NCBI GenBank assembly: GCA_018816105.1
Contig: JAHIWE010000023.1
Span: 1-62,692, forward strand
DNA length: 62,692 bases
Direction of reading: 5' to 3'
Source: a bacterium
GTDB taxonomy: Bacteria > Campylobacterota > Campylobacteria > Campylobacterales > Arcobacteraceae
Shown here: piece after piece, positions 8,418 to 16,252 of the stretch
Position numbering within the stretch: position 1 is the stretch's first letter
How the letters are laid out: every line of letters begins with the position of its first letter
Notes under the pieces: generated by a model
Seen by the model: only the letters and a program-made list of their open reading frames with translations
What the model was told of the DNA's origin: nothing
The model's database searches: none
Position numbers and translations under genes: made by a program

Positions 8418-10516
8418 AATAATCTTGTTACATTATATGCTACAAAAGATAAAATCCAAGCGGTTATAGTTGTAAAAACAAATAGATAAACTAAATATTT
8501 CCAACCTCCGGCTTCTTTTGCAAAAACCATAGATGCTGCTAAACAAGGTATATAAATCATTACAAATACAATAAATGATATTGCTGATGCAAAGGGGATA
8601 TTATTTTTGATTTTTTCTATTAAACTATTCGATGTTTCGTCATTATCTTCACCTAATCCATAAAGAATAGATAAAGTAGAAACAACTATTTCTTTTGCTG
8701 CAAGGCCTGTTTCAAGTGCAACTGACATTCTCCAATCAAATCCAAGTGGTGCAAACATTGGTTCTGTAAACTTTCCAATATATCCTAAATATGAGTTTTC
8801 TAAGTTGTATAAACTAAGTTCATTAGCTAACACCGCTTTTGCTTCTTCTGTAGAGGCTAATTCAATTTTTTGATTAAATGATTCTTCAATATCTAGATGT
8901 TTTGGGTAGTTACTTGCAAACCAAATAAGTAAAGATGCTGCTAAAATGTATGTTCCTGCTTTTTTTAAGTACATCATTGCTTGATTTGAAACTGTATGCC
9001 AAACAAGTTTAAATGATGGTAATCTATATTTTGGCATTTCCATTACAAATGGTTCATCTTCACTTTTAAATACTACAATTTTTAATACTTTTGCAGCAAA
9101 TAATCCTAAAATTGCTCCACTTATATATATAAGAAATAAGATATTTCCAGCATTACTTTCCCCAAAAAATGCACCAACAAAAAGTACATAAATAGGAAGT
9201 CTAGCTCCACAAGACATAAAACCTATAATAAACAAAGTTAATAATCTATCTTTTTCATTTTTAAGTGTTCTTGCTGCCATATAAGCAGGAACAGAGCATC
9301 CAAAACCTGTTACTAAAGGAATAAATGATTTTCCATGAAGTCCAAATTTATGGAAAAAACCATCAAGTAAAAAAGCAACTCTACTCATATATCCAGTTGT
9401 TTCAAGTAGTGCTATACCAAAAAATAAAATCACAATATTGGGTAAAAATAAAACTACAGAACCTACTCCTGCTATTGCTCCATCTGCAATTATTGAAGAG
9501 ATTTGATTATCCCCTAGAATTTGTTTTGTTCCATCAATTAAGCTAGCAAAAAAAGCATCTATTATATCCATTGGAATAGTTCCTATTTCAAAAGTTAATT
9601 GAAATAATCCCCACATTAAAAATAGAAAAATTGGAAGACCAAAAAATTTATGAATTAAAATAGAGTCAAATTTTTCTGTTAAAGTTTTTTGTTCAATAAA
9701 TTTTTGTTTAACAGTTTCAGTAACAGCACCTTTTGCGAAGGCAAATTTCTCATCATTAAATATATCATCAATATTTTTTGTATTATAATGGATATATAAA
9801 TGCTCAAATGCTTCATTTAAAATTACTTGAAGTTTAACCCAAATTGGTTCATCATGAAAATGTTTATATGTTGTTTTGTCTTCTTTTAAAAGTTTGATTG
9901 CTATTTGTCTATATGTTTGATTTGTTTTATATGCACAATCTTTTAATAAAGTAGATATTGTTTCAATTTCTTCTTCAATTACATCAGAGAAAAATAGCTT
10001 TGTTGGTAATTTTTGACTTTCAAATTTTGTAACAATTTCGTCAAGAAGTTTTATTATACCCATTTTTTTTGCAGCACTTGTTTTTATACAAGGTTTTCCA
10101 AGAATTCTACTTAGTTGTATTTCATCAATAATTATTGATTCTTTATCAGCTTCATCACTCATATTTAAAGCAATAATCATTTTTTTATCAAGAGCTAATA
10201 ATTCAGATGTTAAGAGAAGATTTCTTTGTAGATTTGTTGAATCAAGTACATTTAAGATAATATCATAATCAGCATGATCTAAAAATTCTTTAGTTACTTT
10301 TTCTTCTAATGTATAATCATTTAAAGAGTAAGCTCCTGGTAAATCTGTTATTTGAATTTTATAGTTTTTATACTCTAAAAAAACTTCCTCTTTTGCAACT
10401 GTTACACCTGAGAAGTTTCCTACTCTTAATCTTGCATTTGATATTGAGTTAATAAGCATTGATTTCCCAACATTTGGTTGGCCTACTAGTGCTATTTTTA
10501 TTGTATTAGTTTGCAT
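8408..10516 (-). CDS. feoB: Ferrous iron transporter FeoB
   Basis: FeoB is the inner-membrane Fe(II) importer with an N-terminal G domain. Visible G motifs are GQPNVGKS (G1), the switch region FSGVTVAKEE (G2), DLPGAYSL (G3) and NMSDE (G4). The membrane part starts near residue 280 and contains the two gate regions, including LVTGFGCSVPAYMAARTL and the related GFMSCGARLPIY, then LETGLAAKEIVVST and IPCLAAS. The start is taken as the ATG at 10516 (702 aa), because GAGG is correctly spaced for it and directly abuts the in-frame TTG at 10522. It overlaps feoA by 11 bases and shares its Fur-boxed promoter. Confidence 0.95.
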   Translation of the reverse strand: MQTNTIKIALVGQPNVGKSMLINSISNARLRVGNFSGVTVAKEEVFLEYKNYKIQITDLPGAYSLNDYTLEEKVTKEFLDHADYDIILNVLDSTNLQRNLLLTSELLALDKKMIIALNMSDEADKESIIIDEIQLSRILGKPCIKTSAAKKMGIIKLLDEIVTKFESQKLPTKLFFSDVIEEEIETISTLLKDCAYKTNQTYRQIAIKLLKEDKTTYKHFHDEPIWVKLQVILNEAFEHLYIHYNTKNIDDIFNDEKFAFAKGAVTETVKQKFIEQKTLTEKFDSILIHKFFGLPIFLFLMWGLFQLTFEIGTIPMDIIDAFFASLIDGTKQILGDNQISSIIADGAIAGVGSVVLFLPNIVILFFGIALLETTGYMSRVAFLLDGFFHKFGLHGKSFIPLVTGFGCSVPAYMAARTLKNEKDRLLTLFIIGFMSCGARLPIYVLFVGAFFGESNAGNILFLIYISGAILGLFAAKVLKIVVFKSEDEPFVMEMPKYRLPSFKLVWHTVSNQAMMYLKKAGTYILAASLLIWFASNYPKHLDIEESFNQKIELASTEEAKAVLANELSLYNLENSYLGYIGKFTEPMFAPLGFDWRMSVALETGLAAKEIVVSTLSILYGLGEDNDETSNSLIEKIKNNIPFASAISFIVFVMIYIPCLAASMVFAKEAGGWKYLVYLFVFTTITAWILSFVAYNVTRLLIS

Positions 10517-10733
10517 ATGCAACCTCTATTTTTGAAGCTTCACTAAGTCTTAAAGCGATTTTTGAATGATTTATTTTTATTTCAATAGTACTTTTTGTTA
10601 GAGTTAATTCCTCAATAGTTACAAAAGCACCTTTTATAATTCCAAAAGAATAAAGTCTATTTTTTAAGATTTTATCACAATTTACATCAATAATCTCAGC
10701 TCTTTCTTTTATTTTTAAATCACTTAATTTCAT
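10506..10733 (-). CDS. feoA: Ferrous iron transport protein A (FeoA)
   Basis: FeoA is a small SH3-like cytoplasmic protein that supports FeoB. The 75-aa sequence has the family pattern LSDLKIKERAEI, a central LYSFGIIKGAFV (the usual LxxLGIxxG block) and IALRLSEASKIEV at the end. Length is normal. It is the first gene of the feoAB operon; its stop lies inside the start of feoB. A perfect 7-1-7 Fur box 20 bases upstream predicts repression by iron-loaded Fur. Confidence 0.92.
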   Translation of the reverse strand: MKLSDLKIKERAEIIDVNCDKILKNRLYSFGIIKGAFVTIEELTLTKSTIEIKINHSKIALRLSEASKIEVAYAN

Positions 10734-10752
10734 CTTTTTCCTTTTATGGTAT

Positions 10753-10767
10753 TAATAATGATTATTA
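10753..10767. promoter_or_regulatory. Fur box between feoA and fur
   Basis: TAATAAT-G-ATTATTA is a perfect 7-1-7 inverted repeat, close to the TGATAAT-N-ATTATCA Fur consensus. It sits 20 bases upstream of feoA and about 110 bases upstream of the divergent fur gene, so it should control feoAB and may allow fur autoregulation. Confidence 0.8.
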
Positions 10768-10875
10768 TAATATAATTTAACTTTTGTAGAGTTGATTTAT
10801 ATCAATATTTTGTGTTTGTACTTTTTGTTAACTTTAGATATACTAGTTTTTATAAAATTTTAAGGGTGTATTTTA

Positions 10876-11328
10876 ATGTTAATTGAAAACAATAATGAAG
10901 AAATAATAGATGAATTAAAAAAAATAGTAAAACAAAAAGGGCTTAAATACACAGAGCAAAGAGAAATTGTTTTAAGTATATTACTTCATGCACAAGGCCA
11001 TTTAACTGCTGAAGAAGTATATAATGAAATCAAAAAAGAGCATAAAGATTCAAATATTGGAATCGCTACTGTATATAGAGCACTTAGTTTTCTTGAAGAA
11101 GTTGACTTAATCGCATCAATTACATTTGGAACTGATGGTAAAAAATATGAGAGTAATGCAAAATCTCATCATGACCATTTAATTTGTACAGATTGTGGAA
11201 AAATAATTGAGTTTATTGATGATGAAATTGAAAAAAGACAAGATAAAATAGCTAAAAAAAATAAGTTTAAAATCACTAGCCATTCAATGCAATTGTATGG
11301 AGTTTGTGAAACTTGTCAAGAAGCGTAG
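10876..11328 (+). CDS. fur: Ferric uptake regulator Fur
   Basis: Fur represses iron-uptake genes when bound to Fe(II). The 150-aa protein has the N-terminal winged helix (KGLKYTEQREIVLSIL, then the recognition helix NIGIATVYRALSFLEE) and the dimerisation/metal domain with SHHDHLICTDCGKIIEF and a C-terminal CETC pair, the HHDH and CxxC metal ligands of Fur. TVYRAL together with the HHDHLIC block fits Fur better than PerR or Zur, although PerR cannot be excluded by sequence alone. It is divergent from feoAB, which carries a Fur box. A strong terminator follows. Confidence 0.9.
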   Translation: MLIENNNEEIIDELKKIVKQKGLKYTEQREIVLSILLHAQGHLTAEEVYNEIKKEHKDSNIGIATVYRALSFLEEVDLIASITFGTDGKKYESNAKSHHDHLICTDCGKIIEFIDDEIEKRQDKIAKKNKFKITSHSMQLYGVCETCQEA

Positions 11329-11364
11329 TATATTAAGAATTTCTTAATATACTAATTTTTTTAT
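11326..11364 (+). terminator. Rho-independent terminator of fur
   Basis: TAGTATATTAAGAA (11326-11339) is followed after one base by TTCTTAATATACTA (11341-11354) and then ATTTTTTTATTTTT. The stem starts at the fur stop codon itself. Confidence 0.75.
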
Positions 11365-11366
11365 TT

Positions 11367-11864
11367 TTATAAAATATTCTCTTTTATCTCATTTACCCAA
11401 TTTTCAATTCTTTCATCTGTTAAATCACTTTGATTATCTTCATCTAAAATTAACCCAACAAACTTATCTTCTAGTTGAGCTTTAGAAGCATCATGATAAT
11501 AACCTTGCGTTGAGGTAAAACCTACAATTTCTGCTCCACTTAAATTAACTTGTTCATAAATAATTCCTAAGGCACTGCAAAACTCATCACTATAACTTTC
11601 TTGATCACCTAATCCAAATAAAGCAATAGTTTTACTTGATAAGTCTAATTTACAAAAATCAGCCCAAGCATCTTCCCAATCATCATTTAACTCTCCATCT
11701 CCCCAAGTTGATCCACCTAAGATAATTTTGTCATAGTTATTGATTTTTTCAATTTTAGTTCCTGCTAAATCAAATACTTCAATACCATCTAATTTTGAAG
11801 ATATTTTAGAAGCTATTTCTTCACTGTTTCCAGTACTACTTGCAAAAAATATTGCTGTTGCCAT
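11367..11864 (-). CDS. fldA: Flavodoxin (long-chain)
   Basis: Flavodoxin carries low-potential electrons on FMN and replaces ferredoxin under iron limitation; in Campylobacterota it is the electron carrier of pyruvate and 2-oxoglutarate oxidoreductases. The phosphate loop is FFASSTGNSEE at the N-terminus; the isoalloxazine loops are GGSTWGDGELNDDWE and GLGDQESYSDEFC. The roughly 20-residue insertion ending in GYYHD makes it the long-chain type; 165 aa is normal. It is the last gene of a four-gene operon starting at 13050 under two Fur boxes, which fits an iron-sparing role. Confidence 0.95.
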   Translation of the reverse strand: MATAIFFASSTGNSEEIASKISSKLDGIEVFDLAGTKIEKINNYDKIILGGSTWGDGELNDDWEDAWADFCKLDLSSKTIALFGLGDQESYSDEFCSALGIIYEQVNLSGAEIVGFTSTQGYYHDASKAQLEDKFVGLILDEDNQSDLTDERIENWVNEIKENIL

Positions 11865-11879
11865 TTTTCATCCTTTTAT

Positions 11880-12641
11880 TTAGTTTTTTATAATTGATCT
11901 TAAAGAGTATGGAATAGCTTTTATTTGATACTCTTCATTTTTTAATTCATCAACATAAATAGGTATTTGTTTTTTAAATTCGTCATTTTTTGGATAGGCT
12001 AAATATATTTGATAATATTCACCTTTTTTAATTGATTTTATTGCATCTTCTAATTCATCATTTATATTTGGCTTTTTAACTTCAATATCTTTCCAAGAAG
12101 TATAAACTTTTAATCCAATAAAATCTTTTGACTTAATACAAATAGAATCTCCTAAATCAATTACTGTTTTATCACTATGTAATTTTTTTATTTTCTTTAA
12201 TACAAATTCATGAAATAATAAATGTTTATCAATAAGTACTTGCATTTTATTATTACTATAACAAATAGATATAAGTTTTGCAAGTGGAAGTAAATTTTTA
12301 TTTGATATAAAAATTGAATCTTTTGTTTTTGGATTTAAATAGTTATTAATTATTTTTGTAGAATTAAGGCAAAAATTGAAACTTTGTTTACTACTATATT
12401 TATTTGTTTTTATAAAACTAATAGGAAGCATTTTTTTTATTTTATAAGAAAAAGCACTTTGCAATGGGAAAAATGATAATTTCTTTTGTTCATATTTAGA
12501 AAAATTGCAATATGATTGTAAAATATTATTGCTAAGATTTAAAAACATATGTCTTAATCTTATTAATGAATTAAATTCATCGAAATCTTTTGGTAGAAAT
12601 TCTTTTTCTTGAGTAAAACCAATTAAATTTTTATCTAACAT
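11880..12641 (-). CDS. Conserved hypothetical protein in Fur-boxed flavodoxin operon
   Basis: I do not recognise a family for this 253-aa, lysine- and isoleucine-rich soluble protein. It has no signal peptide or membrane helix. Two parts can be seen: an N-terminal helical half (about 20-120) and a C-terminal half with alternating beta segments (SICIKSKDFIGLKVYTSW, YYQIYLAYP). Four Cys are scattered, with no obvious metal motif. It starts in a TAATG overlap with the DUF2325 gene and ends 16 bases before fldA. From memory the same order (unknown, DUF2325, flavodoxin) occurs as Cj1384c-Cj1382c in C. jejuni, so the linkage appears conserved; that is the best hint to an iron- or redox-linked role. 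Confidence 0.7.
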   Translation of the reverse strand: MLDKNLIGFTQEKEFLPKDFDEFNSLIRLRHMFLNLSNNILQSYCNFSKYEQKKLSFFPLQSAFSYKIKKMLPISFIKTNKYSSKQSFNFCLNSTKIINNYLNPKTKDSIFISNKNLLPLAKLISICYSNNKMQVLIDKHLLFHEFVLKKIKKLHSDKTVIDLGDSICIKSKDFIGLKVYTSWKDIEVKKPNINDELEDAIKSIKKGEYYQIYLAYPKNDEFKKQIPIYVDELKNEEYQIKAIPYSLRSIIKN

Positions 12642-12970
12642 TATTTATCCTTTTTACAGTTTGCATAACACTCACTACAATCTTTTATACCCATTATTTT
12701 TACATATTCATCATAAACACAAGAGATAGATCTTTTTGCACAAATAAATGGAATATTTTTCTTTTTTGCTTCATTTTTATATTTAAGCATAGTATTATGG
12801 TTTAGAAATGAAGTTAACATTACTATGCAATCTGTATTTAGCGGAACTTTTTTCTTTGGTGCAGAAGATTTCTTTCTTGCATCCCAATGATTTATAGTTT
12901 TGGCACCTAAAGTTTCTAGCATTGAAGTTATTTGTGAGATTTGATCTCCTCCAATAATTAATACGCTCAT
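12641..12970 (-). CDS. DUF2325 domain protein
   Basis: The 109-aa protein follows the DUF2325 pattern: SVLIIGGDQISQI at the N-terminus, GAKTINHWDARK, DCIVMLTSFLNHNTMLKYKNEAKKKNIPFI and a Cys-rich end. The four cysteines near the C-terminus (SCVYDEY, then DCSECYANC) could bind metal. The family has no agreed function; members often sit in iron or redox operons. It is the second gene of the Fur-boxed operon, starting 14 bases after a 21-aa leader gene, with AAGGA as ribosome site. Confidence 0.8.
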   Translation of the reverse strand: MSVLIIGGDQISQITSMLETLGAKTINHWDARKKSSAPKKKVPLNTDCIVMLTSFLNHNTMLKYKNEAKKKNIPFICAKRSISCVYDEYVKIMGIKDCSECYANCKKDK

Positions 12971-12984
12971 TTAAAATCCTTTTA

Positions 12985-13050
12985 TTAACAAGTACAACCA
13001 GTTGGTTTTACTAAGTCAGTTTTTTTTTCAATGTCAAAACAAATAATCAT
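12985..13050 (-). CDS. Candidate 21-aa peptide with Cys-Thr-Cys end, first gene of Fur-boxed operon
   Basis: The ORF begins with ATG at 13048-13050, behind the strong site AAAGGATG, and ends in TAA at 12985-12987. The peptide starts MIICFDIEKK and ends PTGCTC, with Cys at positions 4, 19 and 21. The frame crosses a run of nine A residues without breaking. The stop is 14 bases before the DUF2325 start, and a Fur box centre lies 24 bases upstream of the ATG. It could be a small functional metal- or cluster-binding peptide, or a leader peptide that couples translation to cysteine or threonine supply. No known family is recognised. Confidence 0.5.
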   Translation of the reverse strand: MIICFDIEKKTDLVKPTGCTC

Positions 13051-13066
13051 TTCACATCCTTTATAT

Positions 13067-13081
13067 TGATAATCATTATTG
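13067..13081. promoter_or_regulatory. Fur box, proximal, upstream of the 21-aa peptide operon
   Basis: TGATAAT-C-ATTATTG matches the 7-1-7 Fur pattern with five of seven symmetric pairs. It lies 16 bases upstream of the peptide's ATG, where bound Fur would block transcription. Confidence 0.7.
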
Positions 13082-13119
13082 AAATAATAGTGGAAGTAAT
13101 CTTAAAGTATTATTAATAT

Positions 13120-13134
13120 TAAGAATGATTATCA
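13120..13134. promoter_or_regulatory. Fur box, distal, upstream of the 21-aa peptide operon
   Basis: TAAGAAT-G-ATTATCA keeps five of seven symmetric pairs of the Fur pattern. It is 53 bases from the proximal box, about five helical turns, on the same face of the DNA. Confidence 0.6.
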
Positions 13135-13224
13135 ATTGAATAATTAAGTTTTGGAAATTTCTTTTTTGTATTGTTAGATTTAAAATAAATTGTGAAAAGT
13201 AAGGGGATAAAAAAGTGGGGGGAT

Positions 13225-13244
13225 AACTAGGAAATGACCTAGTT
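13225..13244. terminator. Small hairpin downstream of the transglycosylase gene
   Basis: AACTAGG (13225-13231) and CCTAGTT (13238-13244) form a 7-bp perfect stem. On the minus strand it is followed by ATCCCCCCAC rather than a U run, so it is not a classical terminator. The neighbouring G-rich repeats GGGGATAA and GGGGGGATAA (13203-13226) are unexplained. Confidence 0.3.
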
Positions 13245-13252
13245 AAAAAGTT

Positions 13253-13750
13253 TTATACATCTATTTTTTTTAGTTCTCGTATAATTGAAGCTATATCTTG
13301 AGAATATTCTCTTGCAGCTTTACTGTTGTATTTCCAACCACCGTTGTAACTACTCCAAACTTTTGACCAATCATTCTTATGAATCTTTTGCCAATAAGCT
13401 AGTTCTTCAATTGCATTTGTTGTTGCAAATTTAAAATCTGAAATTAATTTCATTGCAAATTTATTTCTATTCCATGAAGTATCTTTTGCATTTTGTCTAT
13501 CAATAACTGTTTTTATATGAGCTTGATATAAACCATAATCTTTAGTATCAACATTAACTAAATATTTTCCTAGGCTAGATTCTTTAATTGCAATAGCCAT
13601 TAGCGAATAGCTAAGTCCATGTGCTTGACCTTGTCTTTTGATCTCTTTTAAAGTTTCAATTTCATCTTTTGTTAAATTATTAATATCAAAATCTGATGCA
13701 TAAATATTAGATATAAACATTAGAATTAGTAAAATAACTTTCAATTTCAT
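13253..13750 (-). CDS. Secreted lytic transglycosylase-like (SLT fold) protein
   Basis: A signal peptide (MKLKVILLILMFISNIYA, cleaved before SDF) is followed by a small lysozyme/SLT-type domain. The probable catalytic Glu is in AIAIKESSLGKY, followed by DYGLYQAH and the C-terminal substrate-groove motif VWSSYNGGW. At 165 aa it is a minimal single-domain enzyme that would cut peptidoglycan in the periplasm, as needed for machinery assembly or wall turnover. The catalytic assignment is by pattern. It is divergent from a small HTH gene across a 163-bp gap with an imperfect palindrome. Confidence 0.75.
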   Translation of the reverse strand: MKLKVILLILMFISNIYASDFDINNLTKDEIETLKEIKRQGQAHGLSYSLMAIAIKESSLGKYLVNVDTKDYGLYQAHIKTVIDRQNAKDTSWNRNKFAMKLISDFKFATTNAIEELAYWQKIHKNDWSKVWSSYNGGWKYNSKAAREYSQDIASIIRELKKIDV

Positions 13751-13801
13751 TGATTTCTCCTTTGTTTTTTCTTAATTAAATTGCTGCATTGTACTTTAAA
13801 A

Positions 13802-13825
13802 TAGTTAATTTGTCAAATTTAACTA
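13802..13825. promoter_or_regulatory. Imperfect palindrome, possible operator
   Basis: TAGTTAA-TTTG (802-812 of the 13-kb block), a central T and CAAA-TTTAACTA form a nearly perfect inverted repeat with one unpaired A. It lies between the divergent transglycosylase and HTH genes, upstream of a TATACT box at 13851-13856. The regulator is unknown; the adjacent HTH protein is a candidate. Confidence 0.35.
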
Positions 13826-13913
13826 TATTTTGCTTGGATTTATACTATGATTAATTAGTTATTTAGGTAGGTATAAATATAATTCCGCAAAAATTAATAA
13901 GAAATTAGAGCCA

Positions 13914-14123
13914 TTGGAAAAGAAAGAATTTAAAAGAATAATTAAGGAAATTGGATTTCCTTCACAGGGTAGATTTGCAGAACAAATAGGCGTAAAAGCA
14001 ACGACTTTTACAACATATAAGATAATTCCATCTCATATAAAAAGAATAACAAGATTAGCATTACTTGCTAAAAAAAATGGTGTTCCTTTGGAAGAAATCA
14101 AAGAATCTTTGAGAATTGAATAA
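13914..14123 (+). CDS. Small helix-turn-helix DNA-binding protein
   Basis: The 69-aa protein has a Cro/repressor-like HTH in its first half: FPSQGRFAEQIGVKATTFTTYKIIPSHI, with a helix, a GV turn and a recognition helix. The C-terminal part is a short amphipathic helix (EEIKESLRIE) that could dimerise. The start is TTG at 13914. Its proximity to the palindrome at 13802-13825 suggests autoregulation (inference). The target genes are not known. Confidence 0.65.
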   Translation: MEKKEFKRIIKEIGFPSQGRFAEQIGVKATTFTTYKIIPSHIKRITRLALLAKKNGVPLEEIKESLRIE

Positions 14124-14142
14124 ATTTTAATTTATTCTCTTC

Positions 14143-14859
14143 TTAATTTAGACCAATATCGATATATTTTCTAGTTTTTTCTATCTCAATTGGATCAAAA
14201 ACTGTTTTTATAATTTCTTTTGAATCATCTTTAATAATATTTCCAAAAGAACTAATTATTGCACTTCCCTTTGCCATATTTTCATCAGCACAATTACAGG
14301 CAATTACAAAACATTGATTTACTAAAGCCAAAGATTTTGAGATAGTTTCATAATGATCTTTTCTTTTTAATCCCCACATTGCAGGATTTAAAATTATATC
14401 AGCACCTTTTACTTTTTCCCAAAGTCTTGGAAATCTAAGCTCAAAACATATTAAAGTTGCTATTTTTATTCCATTTATTTCAATGATTTTTATATCTTTT
14501 TCATCTCCTGCACTAAAATACTCAAGCTCATTTCCAAGTGGAAATAGTTGAACTTTTGATTGGGTATGAACAATATTTTGTTTATGAAAAATATATAAAG
14601 TATTAAAAAACTTCTTATCTTTTTTTGTAATAAATGTTAAGGCAATGATTTTATTTGAACTTAAGAGCTTTAATTGTTCTATTGCTTTAATTGAAAAATC
14701 ACTTGCTTCTTGCATTCTTTCATAGCAAAATCCACTAAGAGCTAATTCAGGTGCTAAAATTAAAGAGTCTTCTTCACATGAATTTATTAAGTTTTTTAGA
14801 TAAATTAAATTATCTTCAAAACTAGGATTTGTTTTAATTTGTAATGCAATTAAGTTCAT
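14143..14859 (-). CDS. Carbon-nitrogen hydrolase (nitrilase superfamily)
   Basis: The Glu-Lys-Cys triad is visible: Glu in LILAPELALSGF, Lys in HTQSKVQLFP and Cys in TLICFELRFPRL, where the second Glu typical of the family also follows. At 238 aa it is a compact cytoplasmic amidase-type member. Substrate cannot be told; relatives include omega-amidases, deaminated-glutathione amidase and carbamoylputrescine hydrolase. It overlaps the end of the phosphomannomutase gene by 26 bases and is the last gene of the ogt-PMM run. Confidence 0.88.
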   Translation of the reverse strand: MNLIALQIKTNPSFEDNLIYLKNLINSCEEDSLILAPELALSGFCYERMQEASDFSIKAIEQLKLLSSNKIIALTFITKKDKKFFNTLYIFHKQNIVHTQSKVQLFPLGNELEYFSAGDEKDIKIIEINGIKIATLICFELRFPRLWEKVKGADIILNPAMWGLKRKDHYETISKSLALVNQCFVIACNCADENMAKGSAIISSFGNIIKDDSKEIIKTVFDPIEIEKTRKYIDIGLN

Positions 14860-16252
14860 TTCTTACCTCTTGTATTATATTTTCCACAGCTTTCTTATAA
14901 GTCATAGCTGTTGCATGACTTGTGGCTTCATATTTAGTCATTATTAAAGCATTTGTATTTGATGCTCTAATTAATGCCCAACCGTACTCAAAATTGATTC
15001 TAAGACCATCTATTTTTAGAATATCTTTTATTATTGGAAATCCTCTTTGAATTTGAGTTAATTTATTTTCTATTTTTTCAATAATCAAAAACTTTTTATT
15101 TTCAGATACTTCTATTTCTATATTTTCACTTGTATAAACTTTTGGAAGTTTATCTAACTCATCATCAAGATTTATTCCCAGATATAAAAGCTCTAATACT
15201 CTAAATGTGGCATAAATAGCATCATCAAAGCCATAATATCTATCATTAAAAAATATATGTCCTGAAACTTCAGCTGCTAGATCTGCATTTAACTCTTTTA
15301 GTTTTAGTCGTAGATTTGAGTATCCTGTTTTATCCATTATTGTTTGAGAATTTTGATTCATCTCATCAAAGATATTTTGTGAATAGCTAACTTCTCCAAT
15401 AATTATTGGGTTTTTCATAGTTTTTGAAAAAAGAAGAGCTAACATATCTCCTTTTATATTATATTTTTGAGTTAACACAGCAATTCTATCAGCATCTCCA
15501 TCGTAGGCAAAACCTAAATTACAATCATTTATCAATAAAGTTTTTAAATCTTCAAGATTTTTTTCATTTGTTGGATCTGGATGATGATTTGGAAACTCTC
15601 CATCAGGCTCTAAGTGTAAGCCTTGATAATTTAAATTTAATTTATCTAGGATATCACATAAAACTGTATTTGCAACACCATTTCCACAATCAAGAGCAAA
15701 AGGAACTTTAAAATCTTTTAGATGAGCAAATTGATTTATCATATAATCTATATATAAAGTTTTTGCATCAATTTTAATAAAATCTTGATTATCAGGGATT
15801 TCTATCTCTTGTGCTTTTATAATTCTTTCATATAACTCTATTAATTCATCACCAAAATATGGTTCATTATTTATTGTTATTTTAAAGCCATTATAGTTTT
15901 TTGCATTATGACTTCCTGTAATCATTATCGATGCATCTGGTTTAATAGTTTTATTTTCTATTTCAAACTCTTGATAAGATGCAAAATAATTAACCCCCGT
16001 TGCTACAAGTTCTATATTTAGTACCTTACATCCTGATAGGTTAAGTCCTGAAATCAAGGCATTAAATAACATAGTTGAGTGTGTTCTTACATCATAACCA
16101 ACTACTATATATGGAGTTTTTTTCAGTTTCTCTTTTATTGTAAGGCCTAAATAATAGGCTATTAATTTTGTATTTTCAGCTGTAAGCTCTTTATTTACGA
16201 TACCTCTGATGTCATATTGTCTAAAAATTGTCTTTTCTATTTTATTAATCAT
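14834..16252 (-). CDS. Phosphomannomutase/phosphoglucomutase
   Basis: This enzyme interconverts the 6- and 1-phosphates of mannose or glucose, feeding nucleotide sugars for LPS, capsule and glycans. The phosphoserine loop is MITGSHNAKNYNG, the metal loop is FAYDGDADRIAVL, the sugar loop is LAAEVSGHIFFND, and a C-terminal phosphate-binding block contains GWALIRASNT. The N-terminal FRQYDIRGIV is characteristic of AlgC/ManB-like enzymes. Length of 472 aa is normal. It overlaps ogt by 8 bases upstream and the nitrilase downstream. Confidence 0.93.
   Translation of the reverse strand: MINKIEKTIFRQYDIRGIVNKELTAENTKLIAYYLGLTIKEKLKKTPYIVVGYDVRTHSTMLFNALISGLNLSGCKVLNIELVATGVNYFASYQEFEIENKTIKPDASIMITGSHNAKNYNGFKITINNEPYFGDELIELYERIIKAQEIEIPDNQDFIKIDAKTLYIDYMINQFAHLKDFKVPFALDCGNGVANTVLCDILDKLNLNYQGLHLEPDGEFPNHHPDPTNEKNLEDLKTLLINDCNLGFAYDGDADRIAVLTQKYNIKGDMLALLFSKTMKNPIIIGEVSYSQNIFDEMNQNSQTIMDKTGYSNLRLKLKELNADLAAEVSGHIFFNDRYYGFDDAIYATFRVLELLYLGINLDDELDKLPKVYTSENIEIEVSENKKFLIIEKIENKLTQIQRGFPIIKDILKIDGLRINFEYGWALIRASNTNALIMTKYEATSHATAMTYKKAVENIIQEVRNELNCITN

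Noticed and set aside
15424-15711. Plus-strand ORF of 95 codons inside the phosphomannomutase gene
   Set aside because: Antisense to a region with clear catalytic motifs; no start signal; composition is that of reverse-complemented coding DNA.
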